From positions 1 through 26,194 of the IMG/VR virus record IMGVR_UViG_3300023192_001899: a DNA stretch of 26,194 nucleotides. One strand, given 5' to 3'. This document shows, in pieces, positions 14,144 to 24,700 of the stretch. Position 1 is the stretch's first letter; the number at the start of each line of letters is the position of its first letter. Both the position numbers and the translations under genes were made by a program. The DNA is from a virus. The notes below the pieces were generated by a model that saw only the letters and a program-made list of their open reading frames with translations, made no database searches and was not told the origin of the DNA.

Positions 14144-14797
14144 TTGAACATAGAAAATTGGGATAATTGGTTAAAAGTTGGAGTATCTTTAGGTGCATTG
14201 TTGGCCGGTATTTCTACATATTTTCTTGCCAGATGGAGAAAGAAGGTAAAAAAGAAAAGAAATATTATATCTCCTACCGAAAAAATATTACCTGAATTTT
14301 GGGATATGCACACTAGAATACAAGATACATTAACTGAATTAAGGTTGATGATTAACTGTGCCAGAACTCAATTAGTTCAATTCCACAACAGCGGTCATTT
14401 TTTAGACGGAATCTCAATGAAAAAGTTTTCTTTAACACACGAATCTGTTCAACGTAGTATTGTTGCTGAAGGAAGCAAAAAACAAGATTTAATATTGAGC
14501 ATGTTTTTACCTATATTAAATTTAGTAAAGAAAGATAATGCAGAAATCCATATGGTCTCTGTTTTGGAAGAATCATATGCAAAACATTTTTTAGAAAGTA
14601 GTAATGTAATAGCATTTTCTGTTTTGCCTGTAAAAACTAGTGGACTTATTTCTGGTTATGTGATATCTCAATGGTGTAGTTGGGAAAAAGCAGACGATGT
14701 GGATGAAGAGATTGTAGAGGATTGGATGCATCGAAGTAGAAGTTTATTAGAGGTTGAATTGGAAACACATAGTCAAAAATTTAGAAATTTGGCATAA
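14144..14797 (+). CDS. Membrane-anchored protein with GAF-like domain, unknown function
   Basis: 217 aa. Start is TTG at 14144 (MNIENW), supported by AAGGAG at 14132-14137 with a 6-nt spacer. Residues 9-29 form one transmembrane helix (WLKVGVSLGALLAGISTYF), followed by a very basic stretch RWRKKVKKKR; by the positive-inside rule the rest would lie in the cytoplasm. A helix (about 45-70) leads to a globular domain with NCARTQLVQFHNSG, then KKFSLTHESV, the FHN(S/G)G...THE pattern I associate with GAF-like domains in phage and bacterial proteins. The domain ends around residue 190, before a helical tail. It is an odd member of a baseplate operon: T4 has no counterpart here. Possible roles are sensing, lysis timing or exclusion; none is shown. 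Confidence 0.7.
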   Translation: MNIENWDNWLKVGVSLGALLAGISTYFLARWRKKVKKKRNIISPTEKILPEFWDMHTRIQDTLTELRLMINCARTQLVQFHNSGHFLDGISMKKFSLTHESVQRSIVAEGSKKQDLILSMFLPILNLVKKDNAEIHMVSVLEESYAKHFLESSNVIAFSVLPVKTSGLISGYVISQWCSWEKADDVDEEIVEDWMHRSRSLLEVELETHSQKFRNLA

Positions 14798-14800
14798 ATA
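14793..14800 (+). promoter_or_regulatory. Possible T4-type late promoter before gp25
   Basis: CATAAATA fits the relaxed NATAAATA late motif and overlaps the stop of the previous gene. Transcription would start about 10 nt before the gp25 ATG at 14816, which leaves little space for a ribosome-binding site. This could be an internal booster for the wedge genes or chance in AT-rich DNA. Confidence 0.35.
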
Positions 14801-14815
14801 TAATAGAGATATCAT

Positions 14816-15214
14816 ATGGCATCAGAATCAAATTTTAATCGATACAAAGACTTAGACTTAGATTTTATAGCACATCCAACAACTGGGGATGTTGTTCAAA
14901 AGATAGGTTTAGATGCTATAAAAAGGTCTGTCAGGAATTTGATTTACACTAGAAAACATGAAAAACCATTTCAACCAGATATACATTCAAAAATTAGATA
15001 TCTTTTATTTGAACCAGCGACTCCACTTGTAAAAATTGAATTAAGAAAATCAATAGAAAATGTTTTAAACCAACACGAACCAAGAATTAAACTTTTAGAT
15101 GTCAGAGTTTCAGGATTACCAGAAGATAATTTATATAATATAACAATTGTATATCGTGTTGAAAATGTTCCTGAACCACAAAATATTTCCGTTCAACTTG
15201 AGAGGTTACGATAA
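14816..15214 (+). CDS. gp25: Baseplate wedge protein gp25
   Basis: 132 aa, exactly the length of T4 gp25. Family landmarks: DLDLDFIAHPTTGDVVQK, the ALKRSVRNLI-type helix (AIKRSVRNLIYTRKHEKPFQ), then a LLFEPATPLVKIELRKSI segment and NIVYRV-like end strands. gp25 joins gp6 and gp53 in the conserved wedge core and nucleates the sheath; the lysozyme-like label of this family is by sequence similarity only. Its TAA overlaps the gp6 ATG (TAATG), so the two core wedge proteins are coupled. Confidence 0.93.
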   Translation: MASESNFNRYKDLDLDFIAHPTTGDVVQKIGLDAIKRSVRNLIYTRKHEKPFQPDIHSKIRYLLFEPATPLVKIELRKSIENVLNQHEPRIKLLDVRVSGLPEDNLYNITIVYRVENVPEPQNISVQLERLR

Positions 15215-17103
15215 TGCCAAACGATAATAAAATTGAAATCAATGAACTAGATTTCTTAACAATAAGAACCAATTTAAAAAGTTACTTAAGCGGTAGAAGT
15301 GAATTTTCAGATTTTAATTTTGAGGGTTCTGGTATTTCTGTAATGCTAGACCTTCTCGCTTACACCACTCATTATCTTGGATTTTATAATAATATGATAG
15401 CAAATGAAATGTTCTTGGACAGTGCAATTAAAAGATCATCGGTAATTTCTCATGCAAAGGCATTAGGATATACACCAACCTCAAAAACTTCTGCAAGTGG
15501 CGCCGTAGATATTACCATCACGGATAGCGACTCATCAACAACATTTCTTACAAAAAGAACTAAATTTACTGCCTCGAAAGATGGAACATCATACACTTTT
15601 TATAATCCAGATGTAGAAACCTTTGAAGTGTTAAACGATACACAAAAAATTGCAAGGAATGTTATTCTTAAAGAAGGAACTTATAGAAATTATAGTTATA
15701 TTGTTAACAATGATGGTGATTCTCAACGATTTATTATTCCAGAAAAAAATGTAGATACCAGTGAAATTAATGTATATGTTCAAACTTCTACTTCAGATTC
15801 ATCAGGATATTCTGATACTTGGTCTAGAGTTACAGATATTACATCATTAACATCTACCACTAAAGCATATTGGGTTCAAGAACTGGAAAATGGACAATTT
15901 GAAATTGTCTTTGGTGATAATATTCTTGGAAAGAAACCAGATTCTGGAAATGTTATAATTTTAGATTATATAGTTTGTTCTGGTTCAAATGCAAACGGTA
16001 TTGGAAGTACTGAATCGGCTACAAGTAGAGCATTTTCTACCGGCGTAATTACATATGTTGACATTGAAGTTGTTTCCCCTACCTCTGGAGGTTCGGAAAA
16101 AGAATCACTTGATTCTATTAAATGGAATGCTCCTAGGTCTTTTCAATCACAAAATAGAGCAGTAACTGCTAATGATTATAAATCATTTATTACTCAAAAT
16201 TATTCTAAAGCAAATGATGTATTTGTATGGGGCGGTGAAGATAACGATCCACCAGAATATGGAAAGGTTTTTGTTTCTGTAAATCCCACAGAAGGAGAAT
16301 CATTAAGTAATAATGATAAACTTACTTTACAAAATTTACTTAAAAATCAAAATGTGGTGAGTATTATACCTGATATTGTTGATCCCAATTATCTTTATGT
16401 TAATATCAATACTAGTATTTCTTATGATGCTGACACAACAACAAAAAGTACAAGTGATATAAAATCACTGGTCGTTACTCAAATTCTTGCGTATACCTCA
16501 CTATATCTAGAAATGTTTAGTAGAAACTTAAGATATTCTAAGTTTTGTAAATTTTTAGATGATGCTGATGATTCTATACTTGGAAATGAAACCACAATTA
16601 CATTGCAAAAGAGAGTTGAACTTGCATTGAACAAGGTTCGGTCGTACACAATTAAATTTGAAAATCCGATTTATCATCCTGAAACTGGTCACAAACCAGT
16701 TATTTCAAGCAGCGGAGTTTCGTATACAAAAACAGATGGAACAACCGTTACTGCATTTTTTGATGATGATGGAGCAGGAATGATTAGATTGTTTGAGGTA
16801 ATTGATGGTGTAAATAGTTACATCTCGTTGGATGCTGGCACCATAGATTATTCAACGGGGATATTATCTATTAAAGATTTTCTTCCTGTATCAGCAACTG
16901 GCAACCTTTTAAAATTTAATGCTGTACCTGCCAATAAAGATATTTTATCTGAAAGAAATGTAATTTTACAGATTGATGCATCTGTTGCAGATTCTATTAC
17001 TGTTAATGTGGCACCATACAATCCTTATATATCAACAACTACTCCGTCTTCAGTTTCAACTAGTTCATCTTCTAGTACTACTACTAGTAGTGGAGGGTAT
17101 TAA
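15214..17103 (+). CDS. gp6: Baseplate wedge protein gp6
   Basis: 629 aa (T4 gp6 is 660 aa). gp6 dimers form the continuous ring of the baseplate. Motifs of the J-like family include FNFEGSGISVMLDLLAYTTH, the FYNNMIANEMFLDSA stretch, RSSVISHAKALGYTP, an ENGQFEIVFGDNILGKKP segment, and APRSFQSQNRAVTANDYKSF. A C-terminal domain follows and finishes in a 25-residue Ser/Thr tail (SVSTSSSSSTTTSSGGY). That tail is followed 3 nt later by the next gene, which opens with eight glycines. The start overlaps the gp25 stop as TAATG, with a GAGAGG site upstream. Confidence 0.92.
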   Translation: MPNDNKIEINELDFLTIRTNLKSYLSGRSEFSDFNFEGSGISVMLDLLAYTTHYLGFYNNMIANEMFLDSAIKRSSVISHAKALGYTPTSKTSASGAVDITITDSDSSTTFLTKRTKFTASKDGTSYTFYNPDVETFEVLNDTQKIARNVILKEGTYRNYSYIVNNDGDSQRFIIPEKNVDTSEINVYVQTSTSDSSGYSDTWSRVTDITSLTSTTKAYWVQELENGQFEIVFGDNILGKKPDSGNVIILDYIVCSGSNANGIGSTESATSRAFSTGVITYVDIEVVSPTSGGSEKESLDSIKWNAPRSFQSQNRAVTANDYKSFITQNYSKANDVFVWGGEDNDPPEYGKVFVSVNPTEGESLSNNDKLTLQNLLKNQNVVSIIPDIVDPNYLYVNINTSISYDADTTTKSTSDIKSLVVTQILAYTSLYLEMFSRNLRYSKFCKFLDDADDSILGNETTITLQKRVELALNKVRSYTIKFENPIYHPETGHKPVISSSGVSYTKTDGTTVTAFFDDDGAGMIRLFEVIDGVNSYISLDAGTIDYSTGILSIKDFLPVSATGNLLKFNAVPANKDILSERNVILQIDASVADSITVNVAPYNPYISTTTPSSVSTSSSSSTTTSSGGY

Positions 17104-17106
17104 TAA

Positions 17107-19338
17107 ATGGTATTCATACCAGGCGGTGGTGGTGGTGGTGGTGGAGACGAGAGTGTACTTCCTGTTCCATCACTTATTACTGGAAAAACAGCCGGTAGTC
17201 AAGATAAAATTTCGAACATTGTTTCGGAACTTGTTCCCGGATATGTCAAAAATAATCATCAAGGCTTTATTGATTTTATGGAAGCATATTATGAATGGAT
17301 GGAACATACAGAAAATCCAGCAGGAATTTCTTTAACATTTATGGATACATTAGATGTAGATAGAACATTAGATTCATTTGTTAAATATTTTCAAAAAACA
17401 TATATCTCAGATTTTCCAAAAAAGTTTGCCATTAACTCTTCTGGAGAATCATTAGACGAAAAAACATTACTCAAGAATATTTCTGATTTTTATGGTTCGA
17501 AGGGAACTGAAAAAGCAATTAAATTACTTTTAAGAGTTTTGCACGACAGTGGTGCTAGTTTTTATTATCCTGGTGAAGATTTACTTCGTGTGTCTGACGG
17601 CAAATGGATAGAAGATAAATCTATAAAGGTTACATCTAATAATGAAATATTAAATTTTCAATGGGTTGGAGGAAAAATTTATCAACATGATTTACTTGGT
17701 GTTGGAGATGTAACTGCATATGCAGATGTTGAATCTATTATTCAATATAATATTAAACAGTATAATGTTACAGAATTATTTTTAAAAAATATTAGTGGAG
17801 AATTCGTTCAAGGATCAGAAGTGAGGGGAACTATTGATGATGGGTCAGAAATTAGAGAAGTTATATATGCAATTCCATCAATAATTAATATAAATGTTCC
17901 CGGTTATGGATATAGGTCGGGAGACTTGGTAGAAATTCCAGAAAGTAGCACAGAATATTTATCTGGTAAAGGTATCGATGCAAAAGTAACACAAGTGGGA
18001 GCGGGCGGAGAAATTGTTCAAGTATCTATAAATAGTTTTGGAGTAAATTATAGAAGTACTGATGAAACTTTACCAGTTACTTTTAGAAGTACATCTGGAG
18101 ATGGAAATGCATCGGGTACAGCAAGATTAGAAGCACTTTGTGAATACCCTGGATATTATTTAGGCAATGATGGAAAACTTAGTTCTAATAAATTTATACG
18201 CGATAATAATTTTTATCAAGAGCATTCTTATGTTTTAAAGTCTGAAGTATCACTTGATGTATATAAAAAACAAGCAAAAAAACTTGTACATCCAGCAGGA
18301 ACTAAAATGTTTGGTAATATTTCTTTATTTTATTCTTCTGTAGTGGCATCTCCATATTTTACAAAACTCAAATCAGAGGAAACTCCTGTGATTGGTCACT
18401 ACCTACCATATACATTAAATTCGGTTGACAATCTTCGGGGAAGTACAGCATCATCTGGTACTGCGGTTGATTTATATCCAACAGGATTTTATCCGGGACA
18501 AACAGCAACAGGGCATTGTTTGGGAACTACTGGCGGCCGAGTAGAAATTATTGGAACTGGTGATGGAGCATTTACTCTTGGGTCATTTGCAATAGGTGAA
18601 AGTGTGAGTGGAGGTACTTCTGGATTTACCGCAGATATATTTGGATGGTCTAGAAAAAGTGCTACTGGTGGTGTTCTCTTTCTTAAAGCAAATGATGGTA
18701 ACTCGCTTGATTTTACTTTAGGAGAAACCATTATTGGTACAGGTGGAATAACTGCAACAATTAAAAGTATTCAAGTCGGTAATGGAACTGTTTTAGATTC
18801 ATTAGGCATAACTCATATAGGATTAACTCATGCATTAACTGCGGGTTCGGAAGATTTTGGATATACATATTGGGGTGTTAATGAATCTTTTCAAAAGAGA
18901 TTTCCAACTGGATTTCCTAGAGAAATATTTGTAAATACTTTTGATAATGCTTCTGGAGGATATACAACAGGATATGATTATACGATTGGAAATGTTGTTC
19001 AACAAACTATTAGTAGTGGCATTTCTGCACATGGAATTGTGAAGGATTGGATTCCAGGACCTTCTGGAGCAACTGGAAATGTTTTGAAAGTTTATTTAAC
19101 AAGTAGTGAAAATTTTGGCACTGGAGATGTTATTGAAATAGATAATCATGATGGACTTGAAAGTATTAAATATCATTTTGTTACAGGTGGAGTTGGAGAT
19201 GTTGGTGAAGCAAATGCAGGAGTTACAATTGACCAACCTATTAAAATGCTTGGTCTTGAAACCGTGGTTAGATTACCAGCGTCATATATGTTTCATAGTG
19301 GAGATACAGAAACTGGTGTTACTGGTGGATACACCTAA
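17107..19338 (+). CDS. Baseplate wedge protein in gp7 position
   Basis: 743 aa. After a poly-Gly start (GGGGGGGG, residues 6-13) the N-terminal domain has LVPGYVKNNHQGFIDFMEAY, YEWMEH, DVDRTLDSFVKYFQKTY and KNISDFYGSKGTEKAIKLLL, a pattern I recognise from wedge proteins next to gp6 in many myoviruses. The middle is beta-rich. The C-terminal third contains two copies of a motif like GESVSGGTSGFTADIFGW (about 497 and 540). T4 has gp7 (1032 aa) at this place, but I see no direct T4 gp7 sequence match, hence no symbol. GGAGGG 9 nt before the ATG supports the start. Confidence 0.75.
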   Translation: MVFIPGGGGGGGGDESVLPVPSLITGKTAGSQDKISNIVSELVPGYVKNNHQGFIDFMEAYYEWMEHTENPAGISLTFMDTLDVDRTLDSFVKYFQKTYISDFPKKFAINSSGESLDEKTLLKNISDFYGSKGTEKAIKLLLRVLHDSGASFYYPGEDLLRVSDGKWIEDKSIKVTSNNEILNFQWVGGKIYQHDLLGVGDVTAYADVESIIQYNIKQYNVTELFLKNISGEFVQGSEVRGTIDDGSEIREVIYAIPSIININVPGYGYRSGDLVEIPESSTEYLSGKGIDAKVTQVGAGGEIVQVSINSFGVNYRSTDETLPVTFRSTSGDGNASGTARLEALCEYPGYYLGNDGKLSSNKFIRDNNFYQEHSYVLKSEVSLDVYKKQAKKLVHPAGTKMFGNISLFYSSVVASPYFTKLKSEETPVIGHYLPYTLNSVDNLRGSTASSGTAVDLYPTGFYPGQTATGHCLGTTGGRVEIIGTGDGAFTLGSFAIGESVSGGTSGFTADIFGWSRKSATGGVLFLKANDGNSLDFTLGETIIGTGGITATIKSIQVGNGTVLDSLGITHIGLTHALTAGSEDFGYTYWGVNESFQKRFPTGFPREIFVNTFDNASGGYTTGYDYTIGNVVQQTISSGISAHGIVKDWIPGPSGATGNVLKVYLTSSENFGTGDVIEIDNHDGLESIKYHFVTGGVGDVGEANAGVTIDQPIKMLGLETVVRLPASYMFHSGDTETGVTGGYT
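17122..17145 (+). repeat. In-frame GGT microsatellite coding for poly-Gly
   Basis: Eight glycine codons in a row: GGC, six GGT, GGA. Such trinucleotide runs can change length by slippage without breaking the frame, here altering a flexible leader at residues 6-13 of the wedge protein. Confidence 0.85.
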
Positions 19339-19350
19339 TAGGAGATAGAA

Positions 19351-21732
19351 ATGGCATCTAATGCATTGAGAAAAGAATTACAAACTACATTTGCTAAAGA
19401 CCTTTACGATAACTTTAGCAATGATGCTGATGATCAATATTTTCTATTACTAGGAAAGGTTGATTCGTGGGGTTTAACCGGTCCCCCTGAAGCGGGGCCA
19501 TACGGCACAACAGGTGATGACTATCCGGCTGTTAATGTTGACACTACGGAGATGGGATTACAAGCATGGAGAGATGGAATTGGTGCAAAACGAATTTCAT
19601 CTAGAAACATATATCACATGGTTCGTAGATATAATTGGACTTCTGGTACTGTATATGATGCATATAGCGACACAGTAGACCTTTTTGGAAGTACCCCCAC
19701 ACAATTCTTTATTTACACAATTAATGGAAATGTTTATAAATGCATTAGCAATAATGGTGGTGCTCAATCACTTTATGAACCTGCCCACACAGGAACTCAA
19801 ACAATAACAGTTCAAGATGGATATAAATGGAAGTTTGTATATCGGGTAGTGGAAGATGCTAGAGAATTTATAACAGAAGATTATATTCCAATTCAATATG
19901 TTATAGATGATACTATTGATGCTACTAAAAATCAATGGGATGCTCAGCAGGCTTCTATTCATGGTGCTATAGAACATATAGTTTTTACTGATGTAGATTC
20001 TAGTTTAGAGAAAGCACAATGGGAAAGATCAACAGAACCTCAAGATGAACCAGTTGTACATTCGGATGCTCTTGCTGGCGCAACAGCAATATCTCTAGAA
20101 CAATCCTATGTTACTAATAGTGCAGACGATTATTATAACGGATACGCAATTTATATTAATGCCAATGCTGGTGTAGGACAAAGAAGAATAATTACAGATT
20201 ATGATGGCGGAGATAAATTAGTATATTTTGATGTGCCTCTTTTAGAAGATGTTAAAGCAACTCAAGGTTCAGAAGTGGGGTCTAAATATAAAATTATGCC
20301 AGATATTATATTTGATGGTGATGGTGCAAGCGCGGAAGCAATTGCTAATATAGATTCTAATTTTAATATTTCTAGTATAAGTTTAATTAATTCTGGTAAA
20401 AATTATACAGTTTCTATACCCAGAATTTTACCACTTGGTGTTTCTGGAGGTATTATTGGTGTTGATCTAGTAGATGGGAAACTTTTATCTGGACCAACAC
20501 TTAGTCCTGTGATTTCCTTACCTGGCGGCCATTCCAAAAATGCTCTTGATGATTTTAACAGTGATAAGATTATGATTAGGGCTACTATAAAAGGAGATGA
20601 TTCTAATTTTGTAGTTGCTCAAGATTTTCGTCAAGTTTCGTTATTAAAAAATCCTAAAATTAGTGGTGGAATATATGATGGATGGACAGCAGGACATGAA
20701 ATTGTTCGAAGAAAACAAATGACTATAGTTGAACCATATTTTTCTGTTGTTGGATTTAATGATAACACATTTTTGTCAACTAGTGGAGCAACTGGGGACA
20801 GTATCATAGGTGAAAGATCACAAGCAACAGCAAAAATTCAAAACTGGACTTGGGATGGAGATCAAGGAATATTAGAACTTTCTAATGTTCAAGGAAATTT
20901 TGAATTAGATGATCCTGCATCTACAGATGCTAGAATAGTATTTAAATCTGATGCCGGCGGCGCTACAGGGGATTTTATTGTTGGTAGAGAAGTAAGACAA
21001 CATAATGGTCTAGCAGGTGTATGTGGCGCAACTGCTGCTGGTATCATACAAGATTGGAGTGCTCCCTTGGCGGGACCCTATGAACTAATTGTTAAAGTAA
21101 CTAATAATTTATTCCTTTCTAGTGGCACTACTGTTGCAGAATATCACATTGGATTATCTGCTGGGATTGTCACTGGAACAAATTGGGAGGGTTCTTTTGA
21201 TACAGTGGAAAGAAGAATGGGAGAACTTATAAAACACTTTAGTTCTACTCAGGGGGTAACATTTGAATTTGTTGAACAGGGTGATTATCAAAACTTGGCA
21301 AGAGCAAATAAACTGACTGATGTTCAAGACGAAGAAACTTTAGAAAAATCATACAGACTTACACATAAATTTGTAATTACAGATTCTGGTAGCGCATTAG
21401 ATTCATCTTCATATGCCGCCGATTCAATTTTTTATCAATTAGAAAGTTTAACAGGAATAATGAAAAGTGGAAAAATAGTAAAATGGTCAGCGACAAGTGG
21501 GGCATCGGGAGAAATATTTCTAAATGAAACACGCGGTGGGTTTGCAACTGGTGGTTTTCACGGTTCTGGTGGTGTTGCTATTGCCAATCATGCAATCGAT
21601 TCAATTGACAATCCAGATTTAGAAATAGGGTCTGGACAAGTATTATACATACAGAATGTAAAGAGGATTATTAAAAATTATGAACAAGACGAAGAAGTTA
21701 AAATTGTGATTGGATTTGACGAATGCAGTTAA
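19351..21732 (+). CDS. gp8: Baseplate wedge protein gp8, extended
   Basis: 793 aa, more than twice T4 gp8 (334 aa). The N-terminal 200 residues have the gp8 pattern: DDQYFLLLGKVDSWG, AWRDGIGAKRISSRNIYHMV, RRYNWTSGTVYDAYSD and NVYKCISNNGGAQSLYEP, then DGYKWKFVYRV. The rest adds beta-rich modules, including GDSIIGERSQATAKIQNWTW (about 483) and GDFIVGREV...GATAAGIIQDW (about 540), close in form to motifs in the preceding protein. gp8 in T4 sits at the wedge periphery, contacting gp7 and gp10. Good ribosome site (AGGAG, 8 nt before the ATG). It is 12 nt after the previous gene. Confidence 0.85.
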   Translation: MASNALRKELQTTFAKDLYDNFSNDADDQYFLLLGKVDSWGLTGPPEAGPYGTTGDDYPAVNVDTTEMGLQAWRDGIGAKRISSRNIYHMVRRYNWTSGTVYDAYSDTVDLFGSTPTQFFIYTINGNVYKCISNNGGAQSLYEPAHTGTQTITVQDGYKWKFVYRVVEDAREFITEDYIPIQYVIDDTIDATKNQWDAQQASIHGAIEHIVFTDVDSSLEKAQWERSTEPQDEPVVHSDALAGATAISLEQSYVTNSADDYYNGYAIYINANAGVGQRRIITDYDGGDKLVYFDVPLLEDVKATQGSEVGSKYKIMPDIIFDGDGASAEAIANIDSNFNISSISLINSGKNYTVSIPRILPLGVSGGIIGVDLVDGKLLSGPTLSPVISLPGGHSKNALDDFNSDKIMIRATIKGDDSNFVVAQDFRQVSLLKNPKISGGIYDGWTAGHEIVRRKQMTIVEPYFSVVGFNDNTFLSTSGATGDSIIGERSQATAKIQNWTWDGDQGILELSNVQGNFELDDPASTDARIVFKSDAGGATGDFIVGREVRQHNGLAGVCGATAAGIIQDWSAPLAGPYELIVKVTNNLFLSSGTTVAEYHIGLSAGIVTGTNWEGSFDTVERRMGELIKHFSSTQGVTFEFVEQGDYQNLARANKLTDVQDEETLEKSYRLTHKFVITDSGSALDSSSYAADSIFYQLESLTGIMKSGKIVKWSATSGASGEIFLNETRGGFATGGFHGSGGVAIANHAIDSIDNPDLEIGSGQVLYIQNVKRIIKNYEQDEEVKIVIGFDECS

Positions 21733-21758
21733 TGTATAATATCAGGAGTTCACTATAA

Positions 21759-24700
21759 ATGGTATACGACGCGACATTATTTAATACAGACCCATACTAT
21801 GATGACTTCAATGTGGATAAGAAGTTTCTTAGGATGCTTTTTAGGCCTGGATATGCAGTTCAAGCAAGAGAACTTACTCAACTTCAAACTATAATTCAAA
21901 ATCAAGTAAAAACTTTTGGAGATCATATCTTTAATGATGGTTCTAGAATTATTGGTGGAGAAATTACCAATCAAGATGTAACTTTTATCAGAGTTAATAA
22001 ACTAGACCCGGCATCTCAGAGCGCCGGCGGAACAGCAGAAGTTGATGTTACAAAATTTCTTGGTACTACTTTAACACTACAACAGGGTACTGATACACGA
22101 AAAGCAAAAGTTTTACACGGATTAAGTGCTGATACTACTACAGATGATGATTACTATATGCTATTCCTTCAGTATTTAAGTGGAAGTTCTGGCGGAGAAG
22201 AAGGTGATCAATTTGGTCCAGATGATGTTGTGCAAGGTATATCTGGGAGTAATACTTTTACAGCAAGAATTTCTGCTACAGGGTCATCCACTCCATTAAC
22301 AGATGCACTTTATGTTTCTGGTGTAACAGGAACATCAAAATTAACAACAGTTTCAAATGGTATTTATTTTTATGATGGATATTTTGTTAAAACAGACACT
22401 CAATCTACTTCTCCATATGGAACAACTGGTGCATCATCAACAATTAGAGATTTTCTTGACCCGACAAGCAGAGTAGGATTTTCTGCCGATAAACAAATTA
22501 TAAATTATGTTGATGATTATACTTTAAGAGACCCTGCATCTGGTTCTTATAATTACAATGCACCCGGTGCTGACAGATTCAAAATTAATTTGAACCTTTC
22601 GTTTAAAAACTTTGTCAATAGTTCTACCGCAGGGTCAAATGCATTTGCTGATAAGAATTTCTTTGAAGTTGTTAGATTTGTAAATGGTAATACAACTATT
22701 AAAAAGAATTATACTGACTACTCGGAAATTGAGAAAACCCTTGCAAGAAGGACATACGATGAATCTGGCTCATATACAGTAAAACCATTTGAAATTGATT
22801 TACGAGAATCCCTTTCGATATTTAGTGAAGAAAATGGTGGTTCGACAGGAAAGGCTGCATGTGGTTTACAATCGGGTAAGGCATATGTGTTTGGATATGA
22901 ACTTGAGACTGTGGGGACTCAATATGTTCTCATGGATAAAGGTCTTTCATCCGATTCAATTGCTTCACATCCGATGAATGGTGTTAAGTTTGGTCAATAT
23001 GTAAAAGTTAGAAGTGGCTTGATTGGGGAGACCGGGCAATCAGGAGCATTAACTGGCGGTTTCCCAATTGTCAATAATCATCCAAAAATATTACTTAGCG
23101 GAACTGGAGGAACTGGAACTGCAAGAGTAAGAGCGATTGTACCAAATAATGATTTCACTGGGTCAATGACATCTGATACAGGTTCATATAACATGTATCT
23201 CTTTGACATTGCATTGGGAGGTATAACTGCATTCGGACACATTAATACTTTTGGCGGTGACACAACATTAGGAGCAGGGAGTTTAACTGCTGGATTTGTT
23301 GTCGCAGCCGGTGGTTCTTCTGACACAGGAGGATTTAGTGGGGCTACTATTCTTTTTGAACCACATTTAAGCACATCAATTTTCCCTGCACCAATAGGAA
23401 ATGCAATTAAAAATGTAAGCAGTTTGACATATAGAGTTAATAAAGGATTTACTTTCAAACAAACTTCTGCCAGTACTGTTTTTCCTCTTCCAGTTGGGAA
23501 TGATTCACTGTCTTTTATTGGTCCGGCGGCTGGGGCGCCAATTGATGATTCAGATAAAAAATCATTTTACTTGCTAGTGTGTGGAGGTGGTGGTAGTACT
23601 ACAGTTGGTGTTACTGGCGAAAGAGTAGATACTGGACCCATTCAAATGATATTGGGAGATTCAGGAAAAGAATTACAGATTGGCCACGCGACTGTTTCTA
23701 ATTATCAACTGCCTGTTGGTGATTATACTTTAAATGCTGTAGTAAATGTTGTAAATCCTGATGAAACATCACCTCTTTACAGAAATAAGGTATTTGTAGA
23801 AGGACTTGTAGAGGGGGCAACTGGATGTAGTACAGCCCATGTAAATGATGGAGGAATTAATTCTAGTCTTTCTGGTTCAACAGGTGGATATTATCTTTCA
23901 CTCAATCACCATGACATCTATGATGTTGTTTCTGTTCAAAGCAATAATGACACAATACAAAACGCATATGGACTTACAGGAAGTGAATCTAAAGAAATAT
24001 TCTTATTAGATAATGGACAAAAAGACAACTATTATGATTTTGGTAGACTATATTTAAATCCGTCACTTGGAACAGGAGGCGGGGCTCTTACTGGAGATGT
24101 TAATTTAACTATTACCTATAGTAGATTTGATCATGCTTCTGGAATAGGACCATTCACGGTTAACTCTTATACTCATGCTAATTCAAACTTTAGTTATAAT
24201 GATATTCCAATTTATACAAGTCCCAAAACTGGTAAAAGTTTCTCTTTACGAAATTGCCTTGATTTCCGTGCTACAACAGATTCATCTGGTAATATCAATC
24301 CATTAGGATTATCTCCAAGAAATAATCAACAGTTTCTTTCATCATATGACCATTATCTTTCACGAATTGATAAAATTGTATTAACAAAAGAACGAGAATT
24401 TGATGTCATTCGTGGTATTCCTGCACTTAACCCACAAACACCTCCAGACCGTAATGATGCAATGACACTTTATGTCTTGACTGTTCCTGCGTACACATTC
24501 AACATCAAAGACATTACTAGTAAATATATTGAAAATAAACGATATACTATGAGAGATATTGGTGCAATTGAAAAACGAATAGAAAATCTTGAATATTATA
24601 CAAGTCTATCTTTACTTGAACAACAAACAGAAGCACGATCTATTACTGATTCGAATGGTGTTGACATTTTCAAGAATGGTATTCTTGTTGACCCATTTAG

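Noticed and set aside
21716-21740. TTGACG and TATAAT pair before the DUF4815 gene
   Set aside because: Spacer is only 13 bp, too short for a sigma70-type promoter, and it lies at the end of the gp8 coding sequence.
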